NCBI GenBank assembly: GCA_027489175.1
Contig: JAIYAE010000014.1
Location: forward strand, 62,001 to 126,000
DNA length: 64,000 bases
Direction of reading: 5' to 3'
From: Rhodobacter sp.
Lineage (GTDB): Bacteria > Pseudomonadota > Alphaproteobacteria > Rhodobacterales > Rhodobacteraceae
Part shown: positions 9,755 to 22,065 of the stretch, piece by piece
Layout of the letters: every line of letters starts with the position of its first letter
Numbering within the stretch: the first letter of the stretch is position 1
Made by a program: the position numbers and the translations under genes
Notes under the pieces: generated by a model
Told to the model about the DNA's origin: nothing
The model's database searches: none
The model's input: the letters and a program-made list of their open reading frames with translations, nothing else

Positions 9755-10414
9755 TTAGCGCGAAACCTCCGTCATCCTCCGGCGCACATAATCCGAGACC
9801 GTCTGGATCATCGGCTTCATATGCGCTTCTTCATCCTTGAAGAAGTGATCGGCGCCCTCAACCTCGGAATGGGTGATGGTGATGCCCTTCTGTTCGTGCA
9901 GCTTGTTCACCAGCGCCTTGGTGTCCTTCGGCGGGGCCACCTTGTCGGCGCTGCCGTTGATGATGAGACCGGAGGACGGGCAGGGGGCAAGGAACGAGAA
10001 GTCATAAAGGTTGGCCGGCGGGGCGACCGAGATGAAGCCGGTAATCTCTGGCCGGCGCATCAGAAGCTGCATCCCGATCCATGCCCCGAAAGAGAACCCT
10101 GCCACCCAGCAATGCTTTGCGTTCTGGTTCATCGCCTGCAGGTAATCGAGCGCGGAGGCGGCGTCGCTGAGTTCGCCAATGCCCTGGTCATATTCGCCCT
10201 GGCTGCGGCCCACGCCGCGGAAGTTGAACCGCAGAACGGTGAAGCCCAGGTTGTAGAAGGCGTAGTGCAGATTGTAGACAACCTTGTTGTTCATCGTCCC
10301 GCCATAGGCCGGGTGCGGATGCAGCACGATGGCGATCGGCGCGTCGCGTTCCTTTTGCGGGTGGTAGCGGCCTTCCAGGCGTCCATCAGGACCGGCAAAG
10401 ATAACCTCGGGCAT
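9755..10414 (-). CDS. Alpha/beta hydrolase family protein
   Basis: A 219-residue alpha/beta hydrolase of the dienelactone hydrolase/YfhR-like type. The catalytic triad is readable: Ser108 in GFSFGA, Asp157 in NGSADKV and His190 in EGADHFF. The oxyanion region LHPHPAYGGTMNN and the FNFRGVGRSQG motif are typical of a widespread proteobacterial subgroup whose substrate is unknown. The start MPEVIFAGPDG at 10414 is preferred; a longer frame runs to 10534 but has no family similarity, and MRPMPEV two codons upstream is also possible. It diverges from iscR and heads a three-gene minus-strand operon. Confidence 0.85.
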   Translation of the reverse strand: MPEVIFAGPDGRLEGRYHPQKERDAPIAIVLHPHPAYGGTMNNKVVYNLHYAFYNLGFTVLRFNFRGVGRSQGEYDQGIGELSDAASALDYLQAMNQNAKHCWVAGFSFGAWIGMQLLMRRPEITGFISVAPPANLYDFSFLAPCPSSGLIINGSADKVAPPKDTKALVNKLHEQKGITITHSEVEGADHFFKDEEAHMKPMIQTVSDYVRRRMTEVSR

Positions 10415-10469
10415 CGGCCTCATCTCATGCGGGAGCGCGCGGTTTCTTGACGCTTTCGCTCGACTAAAA

Positions 10470-10482
10470 TAGAACCATTCTA
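10470..10482. promoter_or_regulatory. TAGAA-N3-TTCTA palindrome in the iscR divergent promoter region
   Basis: Within the 173-base gap between the hydrolase and iscR, an AT-rich patch (CTAAAATAGAACCATTCTAAAG) contains perfect 5-base arms TAGAA and TTCTA around CCA. Position suggests an operator, possibly for IscR autoregulation. The same 5-3-5 palindrome recurs inside the next gene at 11863. Assignment to IscR is inference. Confidence 0.45.
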
Positions 10483-10587
10483 AAGGCGGCAGACTGCCGC
10501 CGTTTACCGGGTCGATTTCAGGTAATGCCGCCAAGGCGCGGCGTCAATCGGATTGCGCCCAAGGAAACCATCGCCGGAGGGTGCAGA

Positions 10588-11061
10588 ATGAAGCTTTCGA
10601 CCAAGGGGCGCTATGCGATGGTGGCGCTGGCGGACCTGGCGCTGGCCGAGGCGACCTCGGGGGCGGATGCGCATGTATCGCTTGCTGCAATCTCGAAACG
10701 GCAGGATATCAGCCTGCCCTATCTGGAGCAGCTATTCGTCAAGCTGCGCCGGGCGGGGCTGGTCGAGGCGGTGCGCGGCCCGGGGGGCGGCTACCGGCTG
10801 GCGCGGACGCCGGACCAGATCCGGATCAGCGAGGTGATGGAAGCGGTCGACGAGACGGTGGACGCGCTGCACACCGGGGCAGGCGTCAGCGGGGGCCTGT
10901 CCGGCAGCCGGGCGCAAAGCCTGACCAACCGGCTGTGGGAAAGCCTGTCGGCCAATGTCTATGTGTTCCTGCATCAGGTGCGGCTGTCGGATGTGGTGAA
11001 GAACGACCTGACACCTTGCCCGGCGGTGCCGCATCTCTTCCGTGTGGTGGACGAGGAATGA
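10588..11061 (+). CDS. iscR: Rrf2-family iron-sulfur regulator IscR
   Basis: A 157-residue Rrf2-type winged-helix regulator heading the suf operon. The start MKLSTKGRYAMVALADLAL, the DISLPYLEQLFVKLRRAGLV recognition helix and the wing VRGPGGGYRLAR are characteristic. Classical IscR binds a [2Fe-2S] cluster with three cysteines near residues 92-104; here that segment (VDALHTGAGVSGGLSG) has none and the only cysteine is Cys144 in LTPCPAV. A similar lack of the three-cysteine motif has been described for Rhodobacter sphaeroides IscR, so it is probably functional with altered ligation. GGAGGG upstream supports the ATG at 10588. It likely represses the operon when iron is sufficient. Confidence 0.92.
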   Translation: MKLSTKGRYAMVALADLALAEATSGADAHVSLAAISKRQDISLPYLEQLFVKLRRAGLVEAVRGPGGGYRLARTPDQIRISEVMEAVDETVDALHTGAGVSGGLSGSRAQSLTNRLWESLSANVYVFLHQVRLSDVVKNDLTPCPAVPHLFRVVDEE

Positions 11062-11088
11062 GGGGCTTGCGCCTTTGGCCGGCCGCGC

Positions 11089-11160
11089 AGGGGGGCCGTC
11101 TGCCCCCCTCTGGCCTGCGGCCATTCACCCCCCGAGGATATTTGGGCAAATGTGAAAGGG
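11089..11160 (+). repeat. Dispersed hairpin plus GAGGATATTTG element, copy 1
   Basis: Arms AGGGGGGC and GCCCCCCT with loop CGTCT, then a spacer, then CCCCCCGAGGATATTTGGG and CAAATGTGAAAGGG, running up to the start of the desulfurase gene. Its layout and loop match copy 4 near 57782. It fills the iscR-desulfurase gap, where the hairpin may attenuate the transcript. Confidence 0.8.
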
Positions 11161-11167
11161 CTTGGTG

Positions 11168-12211
11168 GTGAGCCGGCTTTACCTGGATTGGAACGCGACC
11201 ACGCCGCTGCATGCCGAGGCGAAGGCCGCGATGCTGGCGGCGATGGAGGTAGTGGGCAATCCATCCTCGGTCCATGCCGAGGGGCGGGCGGCCAAGGCGA
11301 TGCTGGAGCGGGCGCGGGCCGAGGTGGCGGCGGCCCTGGGGGCGGAAGGGGCGGATATCGTCTTCACCTCGGGTGCCACGGAAGGCGCGGCGCTGGCCTG
11401 TGCGGGGCGGGGGCTGGTCTGCGCCGACGTGGAGCATGAGGCGGTCAGCGCCTGGTGTGAGGCGGGTCTGGCGGTGGATGGCTTGGGCCGGGTGACGGTG
11501 GCCGATCCTGCGCGGACGGCGTTGCAGCTGGCGAATTCCGAGACGGGGGTGATGCAGGAATTGCCCGCGGGGATTGCGGTCAGTGATCTGACGCAGGCCT
11601 TTGGCAAGGTGCCCTTTGCCTTCAACTGGCTGGGCTGCGAGATGGGCCTGGTATCGGCGCACAAGCTGGGCGGGCCGAAGGGGATCGGCGCGCTGGTGGT
11701 GAAGCGGGGGGTGGACGTGCCACCCCAGCTGCGCGGCGGCGGGCAGGAAATGGGGCGGCGGGCCGGCACCGAAAACCTGATCGGCATCGCCGGGTTTGCG
11801 GCGGCAGCCACCGCGGCGGCACGGGATCTGGCCAATGGCGTCTGGGATGATGTGGCCGAAGTTAGAAATATTCTAGAATCAGAGTTGTCGGCTGCGGCGA
11901 AAGAAACTATTTCAGTCGGGAATGGGTCTGCGCGGCTGCCGAACACCCTGTGTCTGGTGGCGCCGGGCTGGAAGGGTGAGACGCAGGTGATGGCGATGGA
12001 CCTTGCGGGGTTTGCCGTCTCGGCCGGGTCGGCCTGTTCCAGCGGCAAGGTGCGCGCCAGCCGCGTCTTGCGCGCGATGGGCTTTGACGAGGGCCTTGCG
12101 GGGCAGGCGATCCGGGTGTCGATCGGCCCGGGGGTGACGAAGGATGACGTGGGGCGGTTCGCGAAAGCCTGGACCGCTGCCTATGCAAAAGCCCGCGCGC
12201 GGGCGGCGTGA
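11168..12211 (+). CDS. Cysteine desulfurase (class V aminotransferase), first suf-operon copy
   Basis: A PLP enzyme that takes sulfur from L-cysteine for Fe-S assembly. At 347 residues it is shorter than IscS/NifS (about 400). The fold motifs are present: [30 protein letters not shown] (PLP Asp140), [14 protein letters not shown] (His165, PLP Lys166) and the active-site loop [17 protein letters not shown] with Cys290. Three in-frame starts (TTG 11162, GTG 11165, GTG 11168) lie together; GTG 11168 gives the family-like [14 protein letters not shown]. It is distinct from sufS downstream, so the operon encodes two desulfurases. An AT-rich rare-codon patch lies at 11860-11920. Confidence 0.9.
   Translation: MSRLYLDWNATTPLHAEAKAAMLAAMEVVGNPSSVHAEGRAAKAMLERARAEVAAALGAEGADIVFTSGATEGAALACAGRGLVCADVEHEAVSAWCEAGLAVDGLGRVTVADPARTALQLANSETGVMQELPAGIAVSDLTQAFGKVPFAFNWLGCEMGLVSAHKLGGPKGIGALVVKRGVDVPPQLRGGGQEMGRRAGTENLIGIAGFAAAATAAARDLANGVWDDVAEVRNILESELSAAAKETISVGNGSARLPNTLCLVAPGWKGETQVMAMDLAGFAVSAGSACSSGKVRASRVLRAMGFDEGLAGQAIRVSIGPGVTKDDVGRFAKAWTAAYAKARARAA
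11862..11876. promoter_or_regulatory. Intragenic AT-rich TAGAA-N3-TTCTA palindrome
   Basis: TTAGAA, ATA, TTCTAG inside the desulfurase gene, about 355 bases before sufB. The codons here (AGA, ATT, CTA, TCA, TTG) are rare for this genome, so the DNA itself may be under selection. It has the same arms and spacing as the palindrome before iscR. A candidate internal operator or promoter for the sufB-onward part of the operon. Confidence 0.35.
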
Positions 12212-12227
12212 AAAAAGGATTGGGGCG

Positions 12228-13747
<1,520 letters not shown>

Positions 13748-13751
<4 letters not shown>

Positions 13752-14485
13752 ATTCGGCGGCGCAGGTTCAATCCGGTCGACATCGGCGGGGTCTCTTCAT
13801 CTCACCGCTTGGTCATGTCGTGCGGACAATGGTGCTGCGTGAGCCGATTCTGTTTACCATCAACAACCCTGCAGACGTGATCCAGAAACACCACCTGCAG
13901 GGTGGCTTTTATGAGCCGGAAGAGCTGGCGATCATCGCCCGCCACTTCCCGCTTGGCGGCAGTTTTCTGGATATCGGCGCCAATATCGGCAACCACACGC
14001 TTTACGTCGCGAAGTTCCTGCATGCTTCGCGCATCGTCTGCATCGAGCCGAACCCGCCAGCCATTGCGGTGCTTGAAAGCAACGTCTGGTTGAATGGCCT
14101 GACGCGGATTGTGGATGGCAACTATCTTGGCATTGGGCTCTCGGACAAGGCACAGGCGAATGTGGCCATGAAGTATCACGCCAGCAATCTTGGCGGTGGG
14201 CGGGTGGTGCCGGGTGATGGCAATATCCGGCTGGAACGCGCCGACAGCCTGCTGGCCGGGCAGCGATTTGATTTCATCAAGATCGACGTGGAAGGGATGG
14301 AAATCCAAGTGCTTTCCGGCATGGGTGGCCTCTTGGCGCAGCACCGCCCCAAGATGTTCATCGAAGTCGACAATGCCAATGCCGCCCGCTTTCAGGCCTG
14401 GCTTGCGGAGTCCGGATACCACGTCGTTGAGGAATTCAAGCGCTACCGCGTCAACACCAACTATCTGATCGCGCCCAAGCCGTGA
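13748..14485 (+). CDS. FkbM family methyltransferase inside the suf operon
   Basis: A 245-residue SAM-dependent methyltransferase. The SAM-binding motif is [22 protein letters not shown] with the follow-on acidic residue in IVCIEPNP, and the FkbM signature [17 protein letters not shown] lies in the second half. FkbM-like enzymes often O-methylate sugars, lipids or secondary metabolites; the acceptor is unknown here. The GTG start overlaps the sufB stop by four bases, so it is translationally coupled to an essential operon despite having no known role in Fe-S assembly. Such genes are often part of surface-glycan clusters; here it appears as a passenger or later insertion. Confidence 0.85.
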
Positions 14486-14573
14486 TGACTGAACCCATGA
14501 TCATCCGTGAGGTTTCTTGCGTCCCGCGTGGTCGGCTGCTTTGGTGTGGGCCTGCCGCAGCACGGCACCTGGG

Positions 14574-15209
14574 ATGGAGCGCGACGTCGTGACTCCCGAC
14601 ACGGCAACCACGCCGTTTCAAGATGAGGCAGAGTACGAGTTGACCTTCTCTGGCGAGGTCGCCGACTTCTTGGATGGTCGCTATGCGGCCGTCGGGGCAT
14701 CCGGCGGGACCATTCTGGAATATGGCAGTGGCGGGTCTACCGTGCTTGCGGCCAAGTTGGGCGTGCGGGTTATCAGCGTGGAAAGTGACCCTGCCTGGGC
14801 CGATCGGTTGCGCGCCCATCTGGCTGGTTTTTCGACCACGGCGGTCGTGCATCATGTTGATATCGGGCCAACCAAGGAATGGGGCAGGCCCAGCAACAGG
14901 CACGGGTCGGCGCGGTTTCACCGCTATCCGCTGTCGGTCTGGGACCGGCCCGATCTGGGTACGCCTGACCTTGTGCTGATCGACGGACGGTTTCGCGCGG
15001 CCTGCCTTGCGGCGGTCATGCTGCGGGCGACGCGGCCGACGACGGTGCTGTTCGACGACTACACCCCACGCCGCTATTACCACATGGTCGAGAAACTGGT
15101 CCGGAAAGAAGAAACCATCGGACGGATGGCGCGGTTCACCGTGACCCCCGGCCCGATCCCGCCCGAGATGCTGACCGAGGTCATCGGCTGGTTCCAAGAC
15201 CCGCGCTGA
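14574..15209 (+). CDS. Rossmann-fold, methyltransferase-like protein inside the suf operon
   Basis: About 211 residues. ILEYGSGGSTVLAAKL followed by VISVESDPAWADRL resembles SAM-binding motifs I and II of class I methyltransferases, and PDLVLIDGRFRAACLAAVML resembles motif IV. The end (TVLFDDYTPRRYYHMVEKL) is typical of a small alphaproteobacterial family often found near glycan genes; its reaction is not established. ATG 14574 is chosen; a longer frame from 14517 is possible, and no strong ribosome site decides between them. It sits 88 bases after the FkbM gene and 32 before sufC, in the same orientation. Confidence 0.7.
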   Translation: MERDVVTPDTATTPFQDEAEYELTFSGEVADFLDGRYAAVGASGGTILEYGSGGSTVLAAKLGVRVISVESDPAWADRLRAHLAGFSTTAVVHHVDIGPTKEWGRPSNRHGSARFHRYPLSVWDRPDLGTPDLVLIDGRFRAACLAAVMLRATRPTTVLFDDYTPRRYYHMVEKLVRKEETIGRMARFTVTPGPIPPEMLTEVIGWFQDPR

Positions 15210-15241
15210 CCCCCTTCACGACTTATTCAGGAACGAAAAAT

Positions 15242-15997
15242 ATGCTTGAGATCAAGAACCTGCACGTCAAACTTGAAGACGAGGACAAGGTCATCCTGCG
15301 CGGGGTCAACCTGTCGATTGGCCCCGGCGAAGTGCATGCCATCATGGGGCCGAACGGGTCGGGCAAGTCGACGCTGTCTTATGTGCTGGCGGGCCGCGAT
15401 GGCTATGCGGTCACCGAAGGCTCGGCCACGCTGGAGGGCGAGGAGCTGCTGGAGATGGAGCCTGAGGCGCGGGCGGCGGCTGGCCTGTTCCTGGCGTTCC
15501 AGTACCCGGTCGAAATCCCCGGCGTGGGCAACATGACCTTCCTGCGGACGGCCGTGAACGCGCAGAAGAAATCGCGCGGCGAGCCGGAGCTGAGTGCTGC
15601 CGAGTTCCTGAAACTGGTCCGCGAGAAAGCCAAGACGCTGAAGATCGACGCCGACATGCTGAAGCGCCCGGTCAATGTGGGCTTTTCGGGCGGCGAGAAA
15701 AAGCGCAACGAAATCCTGCAGATGGCGATGCTTGAGCCGCGCATGTGCATTCTGGACGAAACCGACTCGGGCCTTGACGTCGACGCGATGAAGCTGGTGG
15801 CCGACGGGGTGAACGCGCTGCGCGATGCGGGGCGGTCTTTCCTGGTGATCACGCACTACCAGCGGCTTCTGGACCATATCAAACCGGATGTGGTGCATAT
15901 CATGGCGGCCGGGCAGATCATCCGCACCGGCGGCCCGGAACTGGCGCTGGAGGTTGAGGCAAACGGCTATGCCGACATCCTGGCTGAGGTGAACTGA
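15242..15997 (+). CDS. sufC: Fe-S assembly ATPase SufC
   Basis: A 251-residue ABC-type ATPase, soluble partner of SufB and SufD; ATP binding drives the conformational change of the SufBCD scaffold. Walker A is GPNGSGKST, the Q-loop is FLAFQYPVEIPGVGN, the signature is GFSGGEKKRNEIL, Walker B is CILDETDSGLD with the D-loop following, and the switch histidine is in VITHYQRLL. Length and motifs are typical. Its stop overlaps the sufD start by one base (TGATG), so both are coupled. Confidence 0.97.
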   Translation: MLEIKNLHVKLEDEDKVILRGVNLSIGPGEVHAIMGPNGSGKSTLSYVLAGRDGYAVTEGSATLEGEELLEMEPEARAAAGLFLAFQYPVEIPGVGNMTFLRTAVNAQKKSRGEPELSAAEFLKLVREKAKTLKIDADMLKRPVNVGFSGGEKKRNEILQMAMLEPRMCILDETDSGLDVDAMKLVADGVNALRDAGRSFLVITHYQRLLDHIKPDVVHIMAAGQIIRTGGPELALEVEANGYADILAEVN

Positions 15998-17298
15998 TGG
16001 CCCTGGCGAAGCTCAAGGACGACGCGTTGGCCGCGCGGTTGGCCGGGTTGCCGGCTAGCGCAGCCTCGGGCTGGCTTGCCGCTGCGCAAACTGAGGCGCG
16101 GGCGCGGCTTGCGGCGATGGGCCTGCCGCTGCGGCGTGACGAATATTGGCGCTACACCGATCCGGCAACCCTGAATGCCCCGGAAGTCCCCAGCGCCGCC
16201 CGGTTCGAGGCGGGGGATGAGGCGCCGGCGTTTGACGGGATCGACCGGCTGAAGATCGTTTTTGTCGACGGGGTCTTTGATCCGGCCGCCTCGGACGATC
16301 TGGCGCTGGCGGGGGTGGAGATCGAGCGTCTGGCGCTTGCCGGTCAGGCCGATATCCACTGGGCGCAAGGCACCTACGGCGTCCTGGAAGCGCGGGGGCA
16401 GACGCCGGTCGCCCGGCCCTTTGCGGCGCTGGGGTCGGCCCTGGCGACAGAGGGTGTGCTGATCCGGGTGACGGGGCAAGCCACCCGCCCGATTGCGTTG
16501 AATTATCACCATGTGTCAGATACTTCTGATGCGATCCTCCACCATTGCGTGAAGCTTGAGGCGGGGGCAAACCTGACGCTTTTGGAAAGCGGTCCCGGGG
16601 CTGCCCGCCTGACCAAGGTGCTGGAGGTGGATGTCGGCGAAGGCGCCAGCTTCCACCACATCCGCGTGCAGGGCCGTGACCATGAACGCCGCGCGGCGAC
16701 CCATGTCTTTGCGCAGGTGCAGGCGGGGGCCCGCTTCAAATCCTTCACCCTGACCGCGAATGGCCGCCTGACCCGGAATGAGGCGGTGATCGACCTGGTC
16801 GGCCCGAACGCCAGCGCGCATCTGGCCGGGGCAGCGGTCGGAGACGGCGATTTCCACCACGACGACACCGTCTTTGTCACCCACGCCGCACCCGAATGCG
16901 AAAGCCGTCAGGTCTTCAAGAAGGTGCTGATGAACGGGGCCACCGGCGTCTTTCAGGGCAAGATCCTGGTCAAGCCCGGCGCGCAGAAGACGGATGGCTA
17001 TCAGATCAGCCAAAGCCTTCTGCTGGACGAGGACAGCCAGTTCCTGGCCAAGCCGGAGCTTGAGATCTACGCCGATGACGTGAAGTGCAGCCACGGCTCC
17101 ACCTCGGGCGCCATTGACGAGACGGCCCTCTTCTATCTGCAATCGCGCGGCGTGCCGCGGGCGGCGGCGCAAGGGCTGCTGGTCCTGGCCTTCCTGGCGG
17201 AGACCATTCAGGAAATCGCGGATGAGGCGATTGCCGAAGACATCCGCAGCCGTTTGGAAGGCTGGCTGCAGCGCCATGCTGCCAAGGGGGCGACATGA
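15997..17298 (+). CDS. sufD: Fe-S cluster assembly protein SufD
   Basis: A 433-residue SufD, paralogue of SufB and part of the SufBC2D scaffold, important for iron entry into the cluster. The N-terminal region holds RRDEYWRYTDPATLN, typical of SufD. The beta-helix core follows, then the conserved C-terminal motifs GVFQGKILVKPGAQKTDGYQ, VKCSHGSTSGAIDETALFYLQSRGV and AAAQGLLVLAFLAE. The conserved CSHGST contains the histidine and cysteine used at the SufB-SufD interface. The end overlaps the next gene by four bases (ATGA). Confidence 0.96.
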   Translation: MALAKLKDDALAARLAGLPASAASGWLAAAQTEARARLAAMGLPLRRDEYWRYTDPATLNAPEVPSAARFEAGDEAPAFDGIDRLKIVFVDGVFDPAASDDLALAGVEIERLALAGQADIHWAQGTYGVLEARGQTPVARPFAALGSALATEGVLIRVTGQATRPIALNYHHVSDTSDAILHHCVKLEAGANLTLLESGPGAARLTKVLEVDVGEGASFHHIRVQGRDHERRAATHVFAQVQAGARFKSFTLTANGRLTRNEAVIDLVGPNASAHLAGAAVGDGDFHHDDTVFVTHAAPECESRQVFKKVLMNGATGVFQGKILVKPGAQKTDGYQISQSLLLDEDSQFLAKPELEIYADDVKCSHGSTSGAIDETALFYLQSRGVPRAAAQGLLVLAFLAETIQEIADEAIAEDIRSRLEGWLQRHAAKGAT

Positions 17299-17774
17299 CC
17301 GTCACCACCGATCTGGTGGCCACGTGGCGGTCGCCCCGTGCGGCGGTGCGGCGGCATCTGGCGCGGGGCGTGTCAGAGCCGTTTGCCTTCACGCTGCTCC
17401 TCGTGTTCCTGATCCTGGCTTTCGTCGGCCAGTGGCCCGCCGCCGCGCGTGAGGCTTATCTGGCCGACGAACCCTCGGCCGCGCCGCGCATCCTTGGCCG
17501 GGCGCTGGCAGTGCTGGCGACCATTCCCTTGTGGTACGGCCTTGCGGCCCTGTCGCGCCTTGTCGCCCGCGCCTTGGGGGGCAAGGGCAGCTGGTACGGC
17601 GCGCGCATCGCCCTCTTCTGGGCGCTTGCAACGGTGGGACCGTTGATGCTGCTGCAGGGGCTGGTGATCGGGATGATCGGCCCCGGCCCTGCGCTGACGA
17701 CGGTCAACATCTTGGTTGGCCTGGCCTTTTTGTGGCTGTGGCTTACCATGCTGCATGAGGCGGAACGCGGATGA
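17295..17774 (+). CDS. Yip1-like membrane protein 1
   Basis: A 159-residue integral membrane protein with about four hydrophobic segments: residues 32-48, 70-88, 103-125 and 132-152. It resembles bacterial Yip1/YIP1-domain proteins. Function is unknown. The start ATG overlaps the sufD stop by four bases and its stop overlaps the next Yip1-like gene by four, so both are embedded in the suf operon and cotranslated. No enzymatic motif is visible. Confidence 0.75.
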   Translation: MTVTTDLVATWRSPRAAVRRHLARGVSEPFAFTLLLVFLILAFVGQWPAAAREAYLADEPSAAPRILGRALAVLATIPLWYGLAALSRLVARALGGKGSWYGARIALFWALATVGPLMLLQGLVIGMIGPGPALTTVNILVGLAFLWLWLTMLHEAERG

Positions 17775-18359
17775 GCGGCCTTGGCGATCAGATCATCGCC
17801 CTCGCGCGGCAATCGCTGGAGGACCCGCGCGCCAGTGTGCGCAGCCTTTTAGCCCTTGGCGTGCCCTTGCCGGCGCGGACCATCGGGCTTCTCCTTATGG
17901 CGGTCGCCTCGGCCCTGCTGATGCATCTGGGGTTTATCCTGCTGCCGCCCACGGATGACCCGATGGCGCTGTTCATGATGGCCAGCCCCTTGCGCGCGGC
18001 CGTCGTGCAATGGCTGGTCCTTGCGGCCTCGGTCTTGCTGATCTTCCGGATCGGGCGGTCTTGGGGGGGCAGGGGCAGCCTGCCCGACACGCTTTTGGTC
18101 GTCGTCTGGCTGCAGGTCATCATGCTGGGGGTGCAGGTGCTGCAGCTGGTGGTGTTTCTTGTGGCACCCGGACTGGCGGCGATCATCAGCCTGGCCGGGC
18201 TGGTGCTGTTCTTCTGGCTCGCGACAAGTTTCATCGCGGAACTGCACGGCTTTGCCTCACGCGGGGCGGTGCTGGGGGGGATTCTGGTGGCAAGCGTCGG
18301 GCTGGCTATGGTGCTGGTCCTGGTGCTGACCCTGATCTTGGGGCCGGAGGCCCTTGGCA

Positions 18360-18367
<8 letters not shown>
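17771..18367 (+). CDS. Yip1-like membrane protein 2
   Basis: A 198-residue membrane protein with about five hydrophobic segments, related to the preceding protein by size, topology and an N-terminal segment that begins with a short soluble helix (LIALARQSLEDPRASVRSLLALGVPLPARTIG). It resembles Yip1-domain proteins and carries no catalytic motif. It overlaps its upstream neighbour by four bases and sufS by eight. The pair could anchor or insulate the Suf machinery at the membrane, but that is speculation; a simple passenger role is equally possible. Confidence 0.75.
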
Positions 18368-19582
<1,215 letters not shown>

Positions 19583-19586
<4 letters not shown>

Positions 19587-21751
19587 AACCGGAAGGCAAA
19601 GGCCAGCGCGCCGGCGGTGTCCGTCTCACCGGCGCGGTTGCCGAAATTGTCGGAATGGATGAGCGAGAGCTGCATCTCAACCCCGTCGGCCAGCGCGGTC
19701 TGATAGGTCACCTCCAGGTCCAGCTGGCGGTTGTCGGGGGCGAGGTCCAGCGCCACCGCTTCGAAGTCGGCAGCAAGGCCGGCGCGGCTGACCGGCAGGT
19801 CCACCACGGTTTCGCCGGATGCAATGGCGATCGGCATGCCGACCCCGACAGACAGCCGGTCCCCCTTTGAGAAGATGTCGCTTTGTCCCGCCGTCAGCTT
19901 GACCGCGTCGAAGCGGGCGGAGGAGCTGTCACCAAGCGCCGTGTCGCCGCCAAGATCGGTCAGCCCCATCTCGCCCGACACTGCCATGAAGGCCCCGTTG
20001 CCCAGGTCCTGCGTCACCCCGAGCGCGACCGAGGCCATCGCGGCCCCTTCCTCACCACCAAGGCTGAGCAGGCCGCCATTGTCGCGCGCCAGTTTGAGGC
20101 CAAGTTCGACCTTGGTCGGCCCGTCGGTCAGCGCGCGCGTCAGCGTGAAGCCAAGCGCGCCATCGCCTTGCGGCATCAGGACAGCCGCCGAAGTGGTGCC
20201 ATCCGGGGCCGAAAGTGCCAGCACCGGGCCGGTGAAGGCGGCGAACGGATCGCTGAGCGCAGCAGGCGCGGCGGTGCGGTTGGCCGTCAGATTGCTGCGC
20301 AACGCCTTGGCCAGCAAGGCCCCGGCCTGCGAGCCCGGCCGTGCCCCGGACGTCAGCGCCGTTCCCGGCATGACAAACCCGGCCGACAGCGCATCCTTCA
20401 CGGCAAGGTTGGTGGCGGCAAGGGAAACCTCAACCGCATCGCCAAGACCCGATCCGGTCATCAAGATGGGGGCATTCACGTCGATCTGCGCCCCGTTTGG
20501 TGTGGGCAGGCCGACACCGCCGATGGGCTTGAGCGCGGCCTCGATATCCAGGAAGCCATGGCCGTAGATCACAGAGTAGGGTTTGTTGAACCCGTCGGCG
20601 AGTTCGACCGTGGCGTCCGGTGTGAAGAAGTCATCGCGTGCAGATGCGAGGAGACGCACTCGCAACTCATGTGGAGTAAGGCCGCCCGGACCGCCAAACG
20701 CCTCAGCCAGGAGTGCCATTGCGCCTGCAATTTGCGGTGCAGCGAATGACGAGCCTGTCACAAATTCGTATTCGTTGTTCGGGCCAGTTGCTGCGTTCCA
20801 ACTTCCATCCGCAATGAGACACCATCTGGCGGCTTCCCAGCATGCGTTGGATAGCAAATGAACGCTGGTGATCTCATCACCAGAAAACGTTGGCACGCCG
20901 TTCACTGCTGCAATCCAGCCCGCCTCTAGAGTCGGTCGAAGAACTGGAAGGCCATCCATAAGCGTCGCGTGTTGCAAGCTTTCATTCGACGCTGAAAATA
21001 CGACAACGCCGTATCCCGAATAAGCATCAAGTGCAGCAAGATAATCTCGGCTGTCTTGATTGAAATCGAATGCGCTGTCGAAGTCATCCTGATTCAGTCC
21101 AAGTGATGTGTAGCCCCAAGAATTGTTCCAGGCGACCGCGCCAATAGACAGCGCCCACTGGCCGAGGTCAGCAAGTGCACGCTCAGATTCGTAAGTTCCA
21201 AACCAAACACTTGCACCGGGAGCTACACCGACGAAGTTGGTCGAATTGCCCACTGCCACAGATGCAACCGCGGTGCCGTGTTGATCGTCAGACCCGAACG
21301 TACTGTCGACGAAAACTCTGCTCGAAATAGCTTCATGGTTGAAATCTATGTCACGGTCTGAAATCGCAATAAACTGACCAGCGCCGGTAAGCCCGGCGGC
21401 GTGGGCGAACGCTGCACCTGAAGTGCGGATTGGATCTTGGCTGGCATTTGTCGGAACTGAAGAGTCAAAGTTCTGCTGAAGCCAAGCAATCGTCGTAGGG
21501 GTATTCTGATACGTCGTACTGCTCAGAAGGGAACTAAGTTGGCTTGCAACATTTGGTCCTATGAAAAGGCTGGTCGAAAGGACCACTGATTCAACTGCGG
21601 GAGGCGCAGGGAAGTCAGGCAGGTAAGAAGACAGATCAATCTCACCTTCCCCGCCCCCACCACAGGCACTCAGCAGCGCAAATGATGACAGAGACAGCAT
21701 CATACGTGCAGAACGGCGGCGGCGAGGCTGGGGATGACGGGTCCGGGGCAT
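19583..21751 (-). CDS. S8 subtilisin-like autotransporter with lipoprotein signal
   Basis: A 722-residue outer-membrane serine protease. The signal carries a lipobox FALLSAC with Cys30, suggesting lipidation as in NalP/SphB1-type autotransporters. The S8 triad is Asp132 (IAISDRDID), His158 (DDQHGTAVAS) and Ser335 (VTGSSFAAPQ), with oxyanion Asn256 (SASNES). Residues about 450-722 form the translocator barrel, ending in the outer-membrane signature AFAFRF. AAGGAG before the ATG at 21751 fixes the start. The protease domain (about 20640-21650) is clearly more AT-rich than the barrel part and the neighbours, suggesting domain replacement or transfer. Tail-to-tail with sufS. Confidence 0.88.
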
Positions 21752-21959
21752 GGGGAGCTCCTTACGAATCTGTGACCTACTACTCACCCTCAAGTTGGAT
21801 AATCTTCGGTAAAAAAGTCACGTTCTTTTGCGGCCTCGTGAAGAGAATGTGTGCACGATTTCCTGTCGCAGGCTGACTGATCCGGTTCTTTGGGCTGCGT
21901 CGACTGCCCGTGCCTTTGCCGTTGAAACCCCTGGCACCTTCCGCTATGAAGCGCCGCAA

Positions 21960-22036
<77 letters not shown>

Positions 22037-22065
22037 ATCCTCAACAGAAATGACCAGCGCCCTTC

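Noticed and set aside
11168..12211. First cysteine desulfurase as a degenerate pseudogene because it is short
   Set aside because: PLP lysine, PLP aspartate and active-site cysteine loop are all intact and the frame is unbroken.
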